Assembly: GCA_027491115.1 (NCBI GenBank)
Contig: JAIXWV010000041.1
Location: 93,201 to 157,200, forward strand
Direction of reading: 5' to 3'
From: Pseudomonadota bacterium
GTDB lineage: Bacteria; Bdellovibrionota; UBA1018; CAIMNF01
DNA length: 64,000 nucleotides
This document shows, one piece after another, positions 7,874 through 16,606 of the stretch. Below the pieces are notes generated by a model. It ran no database searches. It was not told the DNA's origin and worked only from the letters and a program-made list of their open reading frames with translations. Position 1 is the first letter of the stretch. Each line of letters opens with the position of its first letter. A program made the translations under genes and the position numbers.

Positions 7874-9478
7874 ATGGCAACTGATCGCCCCAAAGTTCTG
7901 ATCATCGGAAGCGGCATCGCCGGCCTTTCGGCCGCCATTCATTTCTCCTCATTTAGCGATGTCATTTTATTGACGAAAACCACCCTCGACGAAGGCAATA
8001 CGCGTTATGCCCAGGGCGGCATTGCTGCTGTGTGGGCGAAAGAAGACTCATTTGCCAAGCACAAACAGGACACCCTCGAGGCCGGAGCCGGTCTTTGTCG
8101 TGAGACCGCTGTCCATATTTGCGTTGAAGAGGGCCCTGCCAGGGTCCGGGAGCTGATCGACTGGGGAGTCGAATTCACCCGGAACGCCGAGCACCCGGCC
8201 GAATACGATCTCCACATCGAAGGGGGCCATCACCAGAGACGCATCCTTCATGCGCATGACTTTACTGGACTGGCCATCGAAGAAGCCCTTGTTCATCAGG
8301 TCAAGAGCCTTCCCGGCATCACCCTCCTCCCAAACCAGATGGCTGTCGACCTGATCATGGAGGGCAAGCTCTCTCCGACGTCCTCCGGGAAAGGGCTCGG
8401 ACGGTGCCTCGGCGCGTACTCACTCGATACCGAAACCCACAAGATTTCACCCATTGCAGCTGATCTGACGGTGCTCGCCAGCGGAGGAACAGGAAAGGTC
8501 TACCTCTACACCTCGAATCCGGATGTGGCGACCGGAGATGGCATTGCCATGGCACATCGGGCAGGTGCCCGGATCGCGAACATGGAGTTCATGCAATTCC
8601 ATCCGACGTGCCTCTACCATCCCAGTGCCAAAAACTTCCTGATCACCGAAGCCCTTCGCGGCGAAGGTGCGATCCTCCGGAACCTCGAGGGTCGGGACTT
8701 CATGCGAGACACCCACGAGATGGGCTCTCTGGCCCCTCGCTATGTGGTCTCTCAGGCGATTGACAAGGAACTGAAACGGTCAGGAGCCCCGCATGTCTGG
8801 CTCGACGTTCGACACATGAAACGCGAGGACTTCGTTGAGCACTTCCCCCAGATCCATTCCATGTGCGAGAAGTTCGGAATCCGAGCTCCAGAGGAAATGA
8901 TTCCGGTGGTTCCTGCCGCCCATTACATGTGCGGAGGCGTACTCGTCGACGAACACGCGCGGACTTCCGTGGAAGGTCTTCTCGCACTCGGTGAGACGGC
9001 TTGCACCGGATTGCATGGTGCCAACCGACTCGCGTCCAATTCGCTTCTCGAAGGCATTGTGTTTTCGAAACGAGCAGCAGACTACGCCCGAGACACACTG
9101 GTCTCGCATCGCCCTCCCCGCTCACTCCGCCCCCTTCCGGCCTGGGAGTCGGGCCGGGCAGTCGACATGGAAGAACAAATCGACATTGCCGCCACCTGGC
9201 GGGAGATCAGGACCCTCATGTGGAATTACGTGGGCATTGTCCGCTCGGACCGGAGACTCCTTCGAGCACGCGAACGCCTGGCCCTGATCCGCCATGAGGT
9301 GAACGAAGACTACTGGAAATTCAATGTGAGCCGGGATTTGATCGAGCTCAGGAATCTGCTGACTGTGTCGGAACTCATTGTTGAGTCGGCGCTCAGACGC
9401 AAAGAAAGCCGTGGACTCCACGTCAATGTCGACTACCCCGCCGCTTCACCCTCGGAAGCCCGCGATACGATCATTTGA
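7874..9478 (+). CDS. nadB: L-aspartate oxidase
   Basis: FAD enzyme of 534 residues that oxidises L-aspartate to iminoaspartate, the first step of de novo NAD synthesis. Visible motifs are the dinucleotide-binding IIGSGIAGLSAAI, RYAQGGIAAVW, ILHAHDFTG, ASGGTGKVY, FMQFHPTCLYH, LRGEGAILRN, HYMCGGV and LASNSLLEGIVF. The C-terminal helical bundle carries LMWNYVGIVR. The ATG at 7874 has AGAGGA as ribosome site; an in-frame upstream extension to 7598 runs over the divergent gene and is not used. nadA and nadC are not nearby. Its end overlaps the convergent deacetylase gene by 8 bp. Confidence 0.95.
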   Translation: MATDRPKVLIIGSGIAGLSAAIHFSSFSDVILLTKTTLDEGNTRYAQGGIAAVWAKEDSFAKHKQDTLEAGAGLCRETAVHICVEEGPARVRELIDWGVEFTRNAEHPAEYDLHIEGGHHQRRILHAHDFTGLAIEEALVHQVKSLPGITLLPNQMAVDLIMEGKLSPTSSGKGLGRCLGAYSLDTETHKISPIAADLTVLASGGTGKVYLYTSNPDVATGDGIAMAHRAGARIANMEFMQFHPTCLYHPSAKNFLITEALRGEGAILRNLEGRDFMRDTHEMGSLAPRYVVSQAIDKELKRSGAPHVWLDVRHMKREDFVEHFPQIHSMCEKFGIRAPEEMIPVVPAAHYMCGGVLVDEHARTSVEGLLALGETACTGLHGANRLASNSLLEGIVFSKRAADYARDTLVSHRPPRSLRPLPAWESGRAVDMEEQIDIAATWREIRTLMWNYVGIVRSDRRLLRARERLALIRHEVNEDYWKFNVSRDLIELRNLLTVSELIVESALRRKESRGLHVNVDYPAASPSEARDTII

Positions 9479-10967
9479 CCGGAGTGCAACTCCAAGACTT
9501 CCCACCGTTGATCTCCTTCACCACCTCGGACAGAGTGACCATCCGGACGCCCTTTTCTTTCAGGTAGCGCATCAGCATCTCGGACGCGACAACGGATTGC
9601 GAATGGATGTCGTGGAACAGGATGATTCCCCGACCGAGAGACTCCACCTGCTTCACACTCCGCTGATAAATCAACTCGGGGTCCTTGTCGTGCCAGTCCA
9701 AGGTGTCGACGTTCCAGAAGGCGTGCACCATGCAAGCTTGGGCGATATCGGTCCGAATGGAAGGCACCGAGACTCCGGCGCCGTAGGGTAGACGGAAAAA
9801 ATCGGGCCGTTTTCCCAAAACCTGCTCGAACACCTTGACGGCCCCACCGATCTCCCGTGCGCGCTGGGATGCTGCGAGTTTGGGGACTTGAGGATGGCTG
9901 TAAGAGTGAGACGCCACATCATGCCCTTCTTTCATCTCTCTCGCTGCAACCTCGGGGAATTTCTTCGATGAATCGATTTGTTGAGAGAGCATGAAAAAAG
10001 TAGCCTTGATGTCATGCTTCTTGAGATTGTCGAGAACGGCTCCGGTGGTCCGTGCGGGACCGTCATCATAAGTCAACGCCCAAACACCTTTGGGAAATCC
10101 GGCCCCGGTGATGTTTCCGGCCGATGTAGTGGAGGGTTCGATCTTGATCCCTTCGGTTGCGGGCAAACGATCGGATTTGGCAAACAGAGCCGAGAGTTCA
10201 CCTGCGGTTTGGGATTGGACCTTTTTGATGAAGCGGTCGACATGGATTCCCGCCTCACCATCCTGAGGGGCGAATGCCCGAACCGACTCACCTGGGTGTG
10301 ACTGGATCTGCCTCCGGACCTTGCGGATCCGGCTCACATCAAAACGGGAGGAAACCTCCTCCGGAAATCGCCCCTCCAAATAACCGGTCTTGAGACTCCG
10401 GGCGTGTTCGCGAACCTCCTCCAAGGCAAGATCAATCAAAACTTCCTGCTCCGGATGCTCCTCCATCAATTTCCTGGCCTGGGACTCCAATTGATCGAGT
10501 GCCACGACACGGGTGGATTCAGAATCGAGTGCCTCATTGAACTGGACCTCGGACCTTAGCTTGATTCCCTCCTCGATGTTTTCCTTCAAAGCTCGAAGGG
10601 ACATGAATTCCGCATAAAGGTTTCGCTCGCCCGGACGAGTCCGGACCAAATGTTCTACCGTCACACCGGATTCAAAAAGTCGATCGAGCTCAACTACCAG
10701 CTCGTCTGCTTTGGCGTAGGTCTGAACCAGTGTCTTCAGCAAAGTGGATTGAAGCTCGGCATCCCCGACGCTTGATGGAATTCCCGACCAATTTCTGAAC
10801 TGCTGCCACTGGGTCCGAACCAGATGCTCGTTCACCCTGAATTTTTGGAGGGTCCCTGCACCGCTCGCTGGCCGACGGACCGGGGCCTGCCCAACCGTAC
10901 TGCAAGACGAGAGAACCAGTGCCAAGGTGATCCAGGGTGCAAAAGACCTGACTGAAAGAGACATCAT
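9471..10967 (-). CDS. Secreted lipoprotein polysaccharide deacetylase (NodB domain)
   Basis: 498 residues. Signal sequence with lipobox LVLSSC at the N-terminus, so probably anchored in a membrane facing the periplasm. A helical domain of ~270 residues follows, then a carbohydrate-esterase family 4 (NodB) domain. Conserved pieces are ALTYDDGP (catalytic base and metal Asp), TFFMLSQQID, HDVASHSYSHPQV (metal histidines), FRLPYGAG, WNVDTLDWHDKDP and GIILFHDIH. Substrates of this family include N-acetylated peptidoglycan or chitin; a peptidoglycan role is plausible but unproven. Start ATG (10967, or the next ATG) follows AAAGGAA. A longer frame to 11225 covers the divergent gene. Confidence 0.9.
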   Translation of the reverse strand: MMSLSVRSFAPWITLALVLSSCSTVGQAPVRRPASGAGTLQKFRVNEHLVRTQWQQFRNWSGIPSSVGDAELQSTLLKTLVQTYAKADELVVELDRLFESGVTVEHLVRTRPGERNLYAEFMSLRALKENIEEGIKLRSEVQFNEALDSESTRVVALDQLESQARKLMEEHPEQEVLIDLALEEVREHARSLKTGYLEGRFPEEVSSRFDVSRIRKVRRQIQSHPGESVRAFAPQDGEAGIHVDRFIKKVQSQTAGELSALFAKSDRLPATEGIKIEPSTTSAGNITGAGFPKGVWALTYDDGPARTTGAVLDNLKKHDIKATFFMLSQQIDSSKKFPEVAAREMKEGHDVASHSYSHPQVPKLAASQRAREIGGAVKVFEQVLGKRPDFFRLPYGAGVSVPSIRTDIAQACMVHAFWNVDTLDWHDKDPELIYQRSVKQVESLGRGIILFHDIHSQSVVASEMLMRYLKEKGVRMVTLSEVVKEINGGKSWSCTPVK

Positions 10968-11015
10968 AGGAATTCCTTTCCTGTTTCCGATCTTCTCACG
11001 ATGAACCTCTTCAGG

Positions 11016-11021
11016 TAAACT
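11016..11021 (+). promoter_or_regulatory. -10 element of the gene at 11028
   Basis: TAAACT ends 6 bp before the ATG. A weak -35 candidate (TTCTCA, 10993-10998) lies 17 bp upstream, and no Shine-Dalgarno is present. Same layout as other leaderless candidates here. Confidence 0.45.
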
Positions 11022-11027
11022 GAAGCC

Positions 11028-11504
11028 ATGCGTGCAATCTCTTTCTTGGTTTGTTTTCTGCTTTCGAGTCAGGCAGTTTTTGCCGGTGGGAAAAAATGGT
11101 CTAGCCCCGATCTCGAGATCGCCGTGCAAGGACTGAATCACGTCATCGAGGGAGGCACCTGGTGCGGCCTGAAACCCGAAGAAGCGCGCCACCTCATGCT
11201 CCCGCTCCGTCCGGCTTGGGAACACTCCTTGAAAGCACTCGGCAAACGGTCTTCATTCGCTGCAGAACGGAAACAGGCTTTGGCCTGCAAGTCCACCTGC
11301 ACCTGCGGTCTCTGGGGTGTTCTCTTTGACCACAAACCCGGACTCAAAAAAGGCGAAATGGATCTGATCCGAAAACAACAAAAGGAATCAACTCCGGCGG
11401 ATCGACAGACCTGTCTCAAAAAGAGGACGGACCTGTGCACCACTCTACTTCCTGAACTCAAAAAAGTCGCAGACAGTGAGTTCAATTCGGAAGGCGCATT
11501 TTAA
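11028..11504 (+). CDS. Secreted hypothetical protein, cysteine-rich
   Basis: 158 residues with a clear Sec signal peptide (RAISFLVCFLLSSQAVFAGG). The mature part has cysteines in the cluster CKSTCTCG plus others, which suggests disulfides in the periplasm. I do not recognise the family. It is a single-gene unit ending 6 bp before the convergent glutathione peroxidase gene. Confidence 0.7.
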   Translation: MRAISFLVCFLLSSQAVFAGGKKWSSPDLEIAVQGLNHVIEGGTWCGLKPEEARHLMLPLRPAWEHSLKALGKRSSFAAERKQALACKSTCTCGLWGVLFDHKPGLKKGEMDLIRKQQKESTPADRQTCLKKRTDLCTTLLPELKKVADSEFNSEGAF

Positions 11505-11510
11505 ACCGAT

Positions 11511-11993
11511 TCACTGGGAGATCAATTTTTCAATCTCGGCTGCGATCGACTCAGGCTTGTCCTGGGGAGCGTAGCGTTTCAGCACTTCACCGTCTTTCGA
11601 GACCAGGAACTTGGTGAAGTTCCACTTGATCGCCTCGGTACCGAGAATGCCCGGTGCCTGCTTTTTCAGCCACTGATACAGGGGATGAGCCCCCTCTCCG
11701 TTGACCTCGATCTTCGAGAACACCGGAAAGGTCACACCGTAATTGCGAGAGCAAAAACCTTGGATTTCCGAATCAGAGCCCGGCTCCTGGGCACCGAACT
11801 GGTTGCACGGGAACCCGAGCACCTCGAAGCCACGATCGCCAAAGGTGGTTTTCAACTTTTGGAGGCCCTCGTACTGGGGGGTGAAGCCACAGGCACTTGC
11901 CGTGTTCACGACCAACAACACCTTGCCCTTGTACTCGGACAGGGACATTTCCCCACCCTCTGCTTTTTTCACCTGGAACTCATGAATGCTCAT
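11511..11993 (-). CDS. Glutathione peroxidase family protein
   Basis: 160-residue thioredoxin-fold peroxidase that reduces hydrogen peroxide or lipid peroxides. Family motifs are VNTASACGFTPQY with the peroxidatic cysteine, GFPCNQFGAQEPG with a second cysteine, and IKWNFTKFLV. Bacterial members usually use thioredoxin rather than glutathione. The ATG at 11993 has AAGGAGGT and lies inside the end of the DedA gene (14-bp overlap). It is the last gene of the SpoIID-thioredoxin-DedA operon. Confidence 0.92.
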   Translation of the reverse strand: MSIHEFQVKKAEGGEMSLSEYKGKVLLVVNTASACGFTPQYEGLQKLKTTFGDRGFEVLGFPCNQFGAQEPGSDSEIQGFCSRNYGVTFPVFSKIEVNGEGAHPLYQWLKKQAPGILGTEAIKWNFTKFLVSKDGEVLKRYAPQDKPESIAAEIEKLISQ

Positions 11994-12642
11994 GCTGACC
12001 TCCTTGAATGGCACGTTTTGCCGCTCCGATGAAAATCGGAAGCACGGATACGAAAATCACGATCACAATCACCTTGTCGAGACGATTGGCCAGTTCGGTC
12101 TGACCGAGAAAATACCCCACGGTCAAAAGCGAGTTGATCCAAACGAAGCCGCCCAGGATGTCCCAACGGAGGAACCGGGGATAATCCATCTTGGCCACGC
12201 CGGCCACAAAGGGAACAAAGGTCCTGAAAATCGGAATGAAGCGACAAGCGATGATTGCAGCAATGCCGTAGCGGTCATAGAACCCCTTGGCGCGGTTCAA
12301 GTGCTTCTTCTTGAAAAAGAAAGAATCCGGCCTCGAGAAAACCATGTCGCCCGCTTTGCGACCGAGCCAGTACCCGACCTGGTCGCCGATGATGGCCGCC
12401 AGAGTGAGGGCTATCGCATAGTGGAGAACGGAGGAACCCGGAATGTGATTCGGATTCGCCGGATTGTTGAGCACCCCCACGGTGATCAAAAGAGAATCAC
12501 CCGGAAGGAAGAAACCCGCCAAAAGCCCGGTCTCGGCAAAAATGATCGCCGTGACGAGGACGATCCCGCCGGTTGAGAGCCACATTTGGAAAGTGGCCGG
12601 ATCATGCAAGGACTTCACCCAGGACAGAAGTTCGTTGATCAT
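11980..12642 (-). CDS. DedA family membrane protein
   Basis: 220-residue polytopic inner-membrane protein (SNARE-associated/VTT domain). Family signatures are FAETGLLAGFFLPGDSLL near the N-terminus, IGDQVGYWLGRKAG, and FYDRYGIAAIIACRFIPIFRTFVPFVAGVAKM, with the conserved arginine of CRFIP. DedA proteins help recycle undecaprenyl phosphate or flip phospholipids and affect membrane energetics. Start ATG overlaps the stop of the thioredoxin gene by 4 bp. The neighbouring wall enzyme fits a link with envelope synthesis. Confidence 0.9.
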   Translation of the reverse strand: MINELLSWVKSLHDPATFQMWLSTGGIVLVTAIIFAETGLLAGFFLPGDSLLITVGVLNNPANPNHIPGSSVLHYAIALTLAAIIGDQVGYWLGRKAGDMVFSRPDSFFFKKKHLNRAKGFYDRYGIAAIIACRFIPIFRTFVPFVAGVAKMDYPRFLRWDILGGFVWINSLLTVGYFLGQTELANRLDKVIVIVIFVSVLPIFIGAAKRAIQGGQHEHS

Positions 12643-14333
12643 TTCAGGGATCCTTTCTCGATCGCATCGAGGGTTTTCTTGAACGAGGCCACGTAACGAG
12701 CAGTCCGCACTCCGGGAAACTCCTCCACTTTAACTTTTTCCAGAAACGAGCGCGCGCGGCTGATCGCGAAATCCCGCTCGCCTTCGGCCACCATGATCTT
12801 TGTCAGTCGCTCCATCGATCGGATCAGATTATCGCCGTAAGCATACCTCACGGCAAGCTCGGCTTCCGTTCTCGCTTCTTTCAGTTCCTTGATTTCGAAG
12901 TGCATGCCGGCCGCGGCATGGTGGAAGGTGAACTCTTCCGGAAACTTCCGGGTGAACTTCGAATAGATGGCTTTCGCTTCCGTGATTTCGCCGTTTTTCC
13001 AGAGCAGGGCCGCGAGTTCGAGATGAATCCCCCGCGAATCCGGATCCCGCCCGAGCTTCAGCAGTTTGCGGTAGGCGGTGATCGCCTCGCGTCCGGCCGT
13101 TTTCATGCCCTCTTTGTCGCCTGAAGCTTCTAGTAAACTTTTCTTGAAATCGATCAGGTCCGCCAAGGAAAGCTCGAGTTCGGGGAGCATCAGGGTCGCC
13201 GGGTCCAATCGTTTCTCCAGCACACGCAGCGCACCCAAGGCGACTTTCCGGGTCTCAAGCCCCTTTTCTTCGGGAAGCTCAAGCGCTCCGTCCAGAGCCA
13301 CCATCAGGGTCGAGTCAGGCAAGGATTCAGCTTTGGCAAACACTTCCTGCAACAGCGCTTCCCGCGCTTGAAGCCCGGCTGGGGGTTTTTGAAGTGCGAG
13401 CCCACGCAGGCGGAGCTCGGGATCCGAGGGAATGAGAGCGAGGCCTTTTTGAATGAGAGCGATCGCACCCGCCTCGTCCTTCTGCTCGAGACGGACCGGA
13501 ACGAGCCGGCGGTATTCGGCAACCAGGTCTTGCTCGCCTTGCTTCAGGCGCTCATCCGGACTGCGCCCACCCAAGGAAGCGGCTTCTTTCAGTTTCTTCG
13601 TGAAGGCCTTGGGTCCGAAATACCCCACGATCCGATCGACCTCTACCAAAGCGGCCAAGGATTCAGTCTGGGGAATCTGGGTCACCACAAAGGTCGGGTA
13701 GCCCCCGACCCGGAAGTGCGCCTTCCATTTGAAAAAACGCTCATCATCGGCGTCGAGTTTCAAGAGCACCCAATCGCCGGCGACCTTCTTGAACTCGGCC
13801 GACGGAAACACGTTTTCATTGTACAGATTGCAGGGGGGACACCAGATACCGAAAAAATCAATCAAGAGAGGCTTCTTCGACTTCACCGCCATCCGAAGAG
13901 CCGCTTCCGGCTCATTCACGAATGTCTGATTCGAGTCTTTCTTGGCCGACTTCTTGATCACCCCTTGGGCAGGCGCCGGGACTGTCACCCGCAGCGGGAA
14001 CTTCCGGATTTTTTTGATGCAGTAGGTTTTGGCTTCGTCGCACAAGAACAGAGAGGACTCGATCTCCTCGCCCTCTCTCAGTTTTAAATCTGAGCTCGCA
14101 AAACGCACCTGTTCCTTTTTTGAATCCGTCTTGATAAAGGAGATCGCTCCCCCTTGAGCTCCCGCTTTCATGGGGGCTCCGAGATTGAAGTGATGGTTCG
14201 CAGGAGGGGTGAAATCAAGGATCCAACGGGGCACCTTCGAAGCAGGGTCAAGACTCACCTGGAAGCCATAATCCGGAACGACCGGTGTGGCCGCTTGCGC
14301 AATGCAAAAAAAGAGTGAGAACAGGAAGCCCAT
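12639..14333 (-). CDS. Secreted thioredoxin-domain protein with TPR-like C-terminus
   Basis: 564 residues. Signal peptide (~1-15, ending IAQAA), then a DsbD-like beta domain (NHHFNLGAPM), then a thioredoxin fold at about 150-270. The fold has LLIDFFGIWCPPCNLYNENVF, so its active site is WCPPC. Its proline loop is GYPTFVV. The remaining ~280 residues are helical, in TPR-like pairs (LEELRLRGLALQ-type segments, LAALLWKNGEITEAKAIYSKF). It probably reduces or isomerises disulfides in the periplasm and may hold partner proteins through the TPR part. Its stop overlaps the DedA start by 4 bp. Confidence 0.8.
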   Translation of the reverse strand: MGFLFSLFFCIAQAATPVVPDYGFQVSLDPASKVPRWILDFTPPANHHFNLGAPMKAGAQGGAISFIKTDSKKEQVRFASSDLKLREGEEIESSLFLCDEAKTYCIKKIRKFPLRVTVPAPAQGVIKKSAKKDSNQTFVNEPEAALRMAVKSKKPLLIDFFGIWCPPCNLYNENVFPSAEFKKVAGDWVLLKLDADDERFFKWKAHFRVGGYPTFVVTQIPQTESLAALVEVDRIVGYFGPKAFTKKLKEAASLGGRSPDERLKQGEQDLVAEYRRLVPVRLEQKDEAGAIALIQKGLALIPSDPELRLRGLALQKPPAGLQAREALLQEVFAKAESLPDSTLMVALDGALELPEEKGLETRKVALGALRVLEKRLDPATLMLPELELSLADLIDFKKSLLEASGDKEGMKTAGREAITAYRKLLKLGRDPDSRGIHLELAALLWKNGEITEAKAIYSKFTRKFPEEFTFHHAAAGMHFEIKELKEARTEAELAVRYAYGDNLIRSMERLTKIMVAEGERDFAISRARSFLEKVKVEEFPGVRTARYVASFKKTLDAIEKGSLK

Positions 14334-14354
14334 GAGGCGGGAGCTTAATCCCCT

Positions 14355-15725
14355 TCACTTCCAAATTCGAGCGATTTTCGTGTCCGGATAGTAATGGCTG
14401 AGGATCTGGTCGCGGGTGAAGCCGATCTCTCCCATTTTTTTCGCTCCCCACTGACACATTCCGACCCCATGGCCGGACCCTTTGCCTCGAAACAGGATGG
14501 AGCGGCCGAGGCTCGTCATGCTGAACCAGGTGCTCTTCAACTTGGCCGGATCGAACCAGTTGCGCGCCACGTAGGCATCCATGGTGACCTTCAAGCGTTG
14601 ATCGAAATTTTCGCGATTCACAAACTCGAACACGATGTCCGTGATCCGGGCCGGCTCACCCGCCGCCTCGGCATCCCGGACCAGTGCAAGATTGGAGCTC
14701 TTCTGTTTCGGAGCCCGATCGCCGTATTTCGGCTTCACATCCATCAGGTACCAGCGATTCGGATCGCTCGTGTACTGCTCGGGCCAAACCTTCCGACCGT
14801 TCGAATCCTTCTGGATCCCGTTCCAGATCCGCTTCTCGATGTCATGGAAACTGAGACGGTAATCCCAGTTGAAGGACGGCGAAGGATTGCAGTACGGGCA
14901 AGGAACGCCTTTTTTGAAACCGGCGAACCGTGCCCCCCAAACCTGTTCGGGCACCACCGTCCGACCGCCGCAGCTGGCGTGGTAAAATGCCTTGATCGGC
15001 TCGAGATTCCGGTTCCCTTTGGGCATCATGATCATCCCACGGGTTTTGGCCACGAGTTGGGTGGCCTTGGAATCCGCCCGGTCCATGCCCAGGTAGACCT
15101 GGTCTTTTTGCGTCGACTCGACGTCGTACACGCGCCCCTTGTCCTTGCGCATTTCCTTCATTTGAAAGAGTGCATAGGTCCGCGCGGCGATGATCTGGGC
15201 CTCGACAGCCGGCTCGGCCCACTGCGAGTTGAATTCGCCATTCACCACGGACTCGAGGTACTTCTCGATCTGGATGTGGTTCACGACGAGGCACTCTGAG
15301 TTTCCGCGAAGGGACGAATCGTAGGGAGACTGGAGTTCCTTCGGATACACCACGATCTGTTCGCGGAAGCGCTTCTCGTTGATGGAGAGCACGCCCGAAA
15401 GACTTTCGATCAGAATGCCGGAACGGGGAATTTGGCGGGATTTGTTGGTTTCGGGTTGGTAAATGAGACTCCGCTTGCAGTCGATCACCCACTCGTCCGC
15501 ACGGACATTCCCGAGGCCGGGCTTCTTGGCAAGAGAGAGGGCCAGATCCGTGCCCCGCACGGTCATCACGCGGCCGAGATTGGAGAGCCGAACCCGAACA
15601 GTCTGCGGGGTCATTCTGAGCTCGCTTGCGATCTTCTGCGGATCCGCCGGTAAGGCGTGAGCAAGCGAGCTCAGTCCGAGACCGAGTCCGATCTGCAATC
15701 CTTGCATCAGGGTCAGGCGCTTCAT
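14355..15725 (-). CDS. SpoIID/LytB-domain peptidoglycan enzyme
   Basis: 456 residues with a signal peptide. The central and C-terminal part matches the SpoIID/LytB family of lytic transglycosylases that trim denuded glycan. Motifs are YLESVVNGEFNSQWAEPAVEAQ (catalytic-region glutamate), AARTYALFQ, AFYHASCGGRTV, VPCPYCNPSPSFNW and SGHGVGMCQWGAKKMG, with DQILSHYYPDTKI at the end. SpoIID itself works in spore engulfment, but this genome segment has no sporulation genes; homologues occur in non-spore-formers with amidase-linked wall roles. It begins the four-gene envelope/redox operon; start ATG with GGAGAG 11 nt upstream. Confidence 0.88.
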   Translation of the reverse strand: MKRLTLMQGLQIGLGLGLSSLAHALPADPQKIASELRMTPQTVRVRLSNLGRVMTVRGTDLALSLAKKPGLGNVRADEWVIDCKRSLIYQPETNKSRQIPRSGILIESLSGVLSINEKRFREQIVVYPKELQSPYDSSLRGNSECLVVNHIQIEKYLESVVNGEFNSQWAEPAVEAQIIAARTYALFQMKEMRKDKGRVYDVESTQKDQVYLGMDRADSKATQLVAKTRGMIMMPKGNRNLEPIKAFYHASCGGRTVVPEQVWGARFAGFKKGVPCPYCNPSPSFNWDYRLSFHDIEKRIWNGIQKDSNGRKVWPEQYTSDPNRWYLMDVKPKYGDRAPKQKSSNLALVRDAEAAGEPARITDIVFEFVNRENFDQRLKVTMDAYVARNWFDPAKLKSTWFSMTSLGRSILFRGKGSGHGVGMCQWGAKKMGEIGFTRDQILSHYYPDTKIARIWK

Positions 15726-15800
15726 CCGTGAAGTACTCTCCAGAACTCAGTGTGACCTGAATTTCCGCATCCCGATAGAAGCCATGATTTTGACACGCAC

Positions 15801-15826
15801 CTTGTCATATGCGTGAGTTTGACAAG
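15801..15826. promoter_or_regulatory. Inverted repeat between the SpoIID and tRNA-Cys genes
   Basis: Perfect 7-bp arms CTTGTCA and TGACAAG separated by 12 bp. The right arm forms part of TTGACA (15819-15824), a -35 candidate for the tRNA, with TAAGAC 18 bp further. It could be an operator acting on tRNA-Cys or the divergent spoIID-like operon. Confidence 0.35.
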
Positions 15827-15869
15827 CCCTGAAACTTGTTGATAAGACTTAGAAACCGGCTATTTCAGG

Positions 15870-15945
15870 GGTGACGTACCAGAATGGCTAATGGCACGGT
15901 TTGCAAAACCGTTGTTTGTCGGTTCGATTCCGACCGTCACCTCCA
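15870..15945 (+). tRNA. tRNA-Cys (anticodon GCA)
   Basis: 76 nt. Acceptor stem GGTGACG pairs with CGTCACC. The anticodon stem is ACGGT/ACCGT with loop TTGCAAA (anticodon GCA). The T-arm is GTCGG-TTCGATT-CCGAC, fully paired. The discriminator is T, and CCA is encoded at 15943-15945. The D-stem is short (CCA/TGG). Confidence 0.95.
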
Positions 15946-15946
15946 T
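15925..15946 (+). repeat. tRNA-Cys tail, copy 1 of a 22-bp direct repeat
   Basis: The last 21 nt of tRNA-Cys plus one base. The identical 22 bp recur at 16205-16226, 280 bp downstream. Confidence 0.85.
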
Positions 15947-16070
15947 CTTTCCTCGTGGTTTTCCCATTTTAGTTCGTCTCGCCTCAACTCACCTCCCGCG
16001 GAGTACCGTTTGTACACCTTGGTCGATTCGTTTCGCTCGACTTCCTAAATTGGGAAACCCACGGGAAAGA
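15947..16070. repeat. Long imperfect hairpin just after tRNA-Cys
   Basis: The arm 15947-15972 is nearly the reverse complement of 16045-16070 (about 26 bp with a few mismatches), around a ~70-bp loop. It starts one base after the tRNA tail repeat. It may be part of the tRNA-linked repeat or a processing structure in the tRNA transcript. Confidence 0.6.
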
Positions 16071-16204
16071 CCATCAGGGGGACGGGAGGAATCGAAGCAA
16101 GCAGGCCGGCACCCTGAATGGGTGCTGAGCGAGCGTGACGCGAGCGAAAAGCCTGCGCGGTGGCCAGGCGGAGGAGTCCCGTGAGGGGACGACGAGCGCT
16201 TGGC

Positions 16205-16226
16205 CGATTCCGACCGTCACCTCCAT
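16205..16226 (+). repeat. tRNA-Cys tail, copy 2
   Basis: Exact 22-bp copy of 15925-15946, covering the 3' half of the T-arm, the acceptor strand and CCA. No 5' tRNA half precedes it, so it is not a gene. The layout recalls tRNA-tail repeats such as the rtT repeats after E. coli tyrT, or a small integration scar. Confidence 0.85.
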
Positions 16227-16249
16227 TTCAACCTCCCCCACCACATTCA

Positions 16250-16355
16250 GTAAAACGAAGGGTCATCCCCTCAGGACAGCAGCCATCCTGGCTTTACACT
16301 TCCGTACGCCATCCATGGCTGAAGTGATTGTCCTGAATGAATGACCCTTTGTTTT
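16250..16355. repeat. 106-bp nested inverted repeat (MITE-like or stem-loop)
   Basis: Three nested arm pairs: 16250-16265 with 16340-16355 (16 bp, one mismatch; ends TAAAACGAAGGGTCAT), TCAGGACA 16270-16277 with TGTCCTGA 16328-16335, and CAGCCAT 16279-16285 with ATGGCTG 16314-16320. The whole folds into one long hairpin. No ORF lies inside. Confidence 0.7.
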
Positions 16356-16358
16356 ACG

Positions 16359-16437
16359 GTCGGGGGTGCCGGTTGACGGGAAGGCAACGCTCTCCCCGCA
16401 ACGAAGATTGAGTTGAAATGGAGGGGACGGTGCGAGG
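16359..16437. repeat. 79-bp module, copy 1
   Basis: Begins TCGGGGGTGCCGG and ends GCGAGGG. It recurs at 16607-16685 with a single mismatch. Between the copies lies GC-rich sequence with a T-arm-like stretch on the minus strand (GTTCGCATCC), but no complete tRNA can be folded. Confidence 0.8.
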
Positions 16438-16606
16438 GAGCGGCCGCGATGGACGCGACCTCAAGGAGCGTTCAGCGCGGTCAGGCGCGCAGGACGCGCG
16501 ACTCAGCGACCGAGGGGAGCCTACGCAGGGGGAGAGCGGGATGCGAACCCCCGAAGGAGGCGTCACCGCGATCACCTACCCTATTCCTCACCCAACACTA
16601 TAAGGA

